Positions 5,849 through 5,884 of a DNA stretch of 5,884 nucleotides are shown here, in pieces. The stretch's first letter is position 1. Each line of letters starts with the position of its first letter. The stretch comes from Eggerthellaceae bacterium (GTDB lineage: Bacteria; Actinomycetota; Coriobacteriia; Coriobacteriales; Eggerthellaceae): assembly GCA_017533165.1 (NCBI GenBank), contig JAFXIM010000009.1, positions 1 through 5,884 of the forward strand. The letters are read 5' to 3'. The translations under genes were made by a program, and so were the position numbers. The notes under the pieces are model-generated. The model did no database searches. It saw nothing but the letters and a program-made list of their open reading frames with translations, and was not told the DNA's origin.

Positions 5849-5854
5849 TAAAAT
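5849..5854 (+). promoter_or_regulatory. Likely -10 box of a leaderless promoter for the next gene
   Basis: TAAAAT matches the -10 consensus at five of six positions. Its last base is seven bases short of the ATG at 5862, which would place transcription start at or one base before that ATG. No Shine-Dalgarno sequence is present upstream of the start. Together these suggest a leaderless transcript, a mode common in actinobacteria. A clear -35 box is not seen. Confidence 0.4.
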
Positions 5855-5861
5855 ACACTAC

Positions 5862-5884
5862 ATGACACAATCTTTGAAAGACAC
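5862..5884 (+). CDS. holA: Start of a downstream gene, probably DNA polymerase III delta subunit
   Basis: An ATG at 5862 opens a frame reading MTQSLKD and then leaves the window. Seven residues are too few to identify a product. The call to holA rests on context: in very many bacteria, Gram-positive lineages included, comEC is followed directly by holA, whose product loads the sliding clamp as part of the clamp loader. It begins 27 bases after the comEC stop, without a Shine-Dalgarno sequence but with a well placed TAAAAT box, so it may be transcribed on its own as well as from comEC. Confidence 0.45.

Overview
The window reads as a stretch of actinobacterial chromosome, most likely from the class Coriobacteriia. 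The main evidence is a gene for the actinobacterial integration host factor (mIHF family), directly followed by gmk and rpoZ, an order also known from Mycobacterium. The roughly balanced base composition and the presence of a thiI gene argue against the high-GC actinomycetes and fit a moderate-GC coriobacterium. The genus cannot be fixed from the sequence. All genes lie on the + strand, and no tRNA, rRNA, CRISPR or insertion sequence was seen.

Layout: positions 1-58 hold the last codons of an upstream gene, closed by a clear intrinsic terminator (120-146). A spacer follows with a possible -10 box and a strong leader hairpin (203-243). Then comes a compact unit mihF (261-572), gmk (575-1141), rpoZ (1156-1416) and thiI (1423-2637), with gaps of 2 to 14 bases, ended by a second terminator (2648-2670). 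A 132-base leader follows. Its last 50 bases fold into a long imperfect hairpin that buries the ribosome binding site of comEA (2803-3504). comEC (3495-5834) overlaps the end of comEA. A further gene, probably holA, begins at 5862 and runs off the window.

Functionally the first unit joins housekeeping jobs: nucleoid and recombination architecture (mIHF), the GMP to GDP step of guanine nucleotide synthesis (Gmk), the omega subunit of RNA polymerase (RpoZ) and tRNA 4-thiouridylation (ThiI). The second unit encodes the DNA receptor and the membrane channel of natural transformation machinery. Both com genes look intact, with transmembrane, helix-hairpin-helix, competence and metallo-beta-lactamase parts in place.

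No wholly new system is visible. The most interesting signals are regulatory: the comEA hairpin that sequesters its Shine-Dalgarno sequence, a comparable hairpin ahead of mihF that shares the stem sequence TTGGT/ACCAAAC, a likely leaderless start for the last gene, and a same-frame rpoZ-thiI junction without a ribosome binding site.
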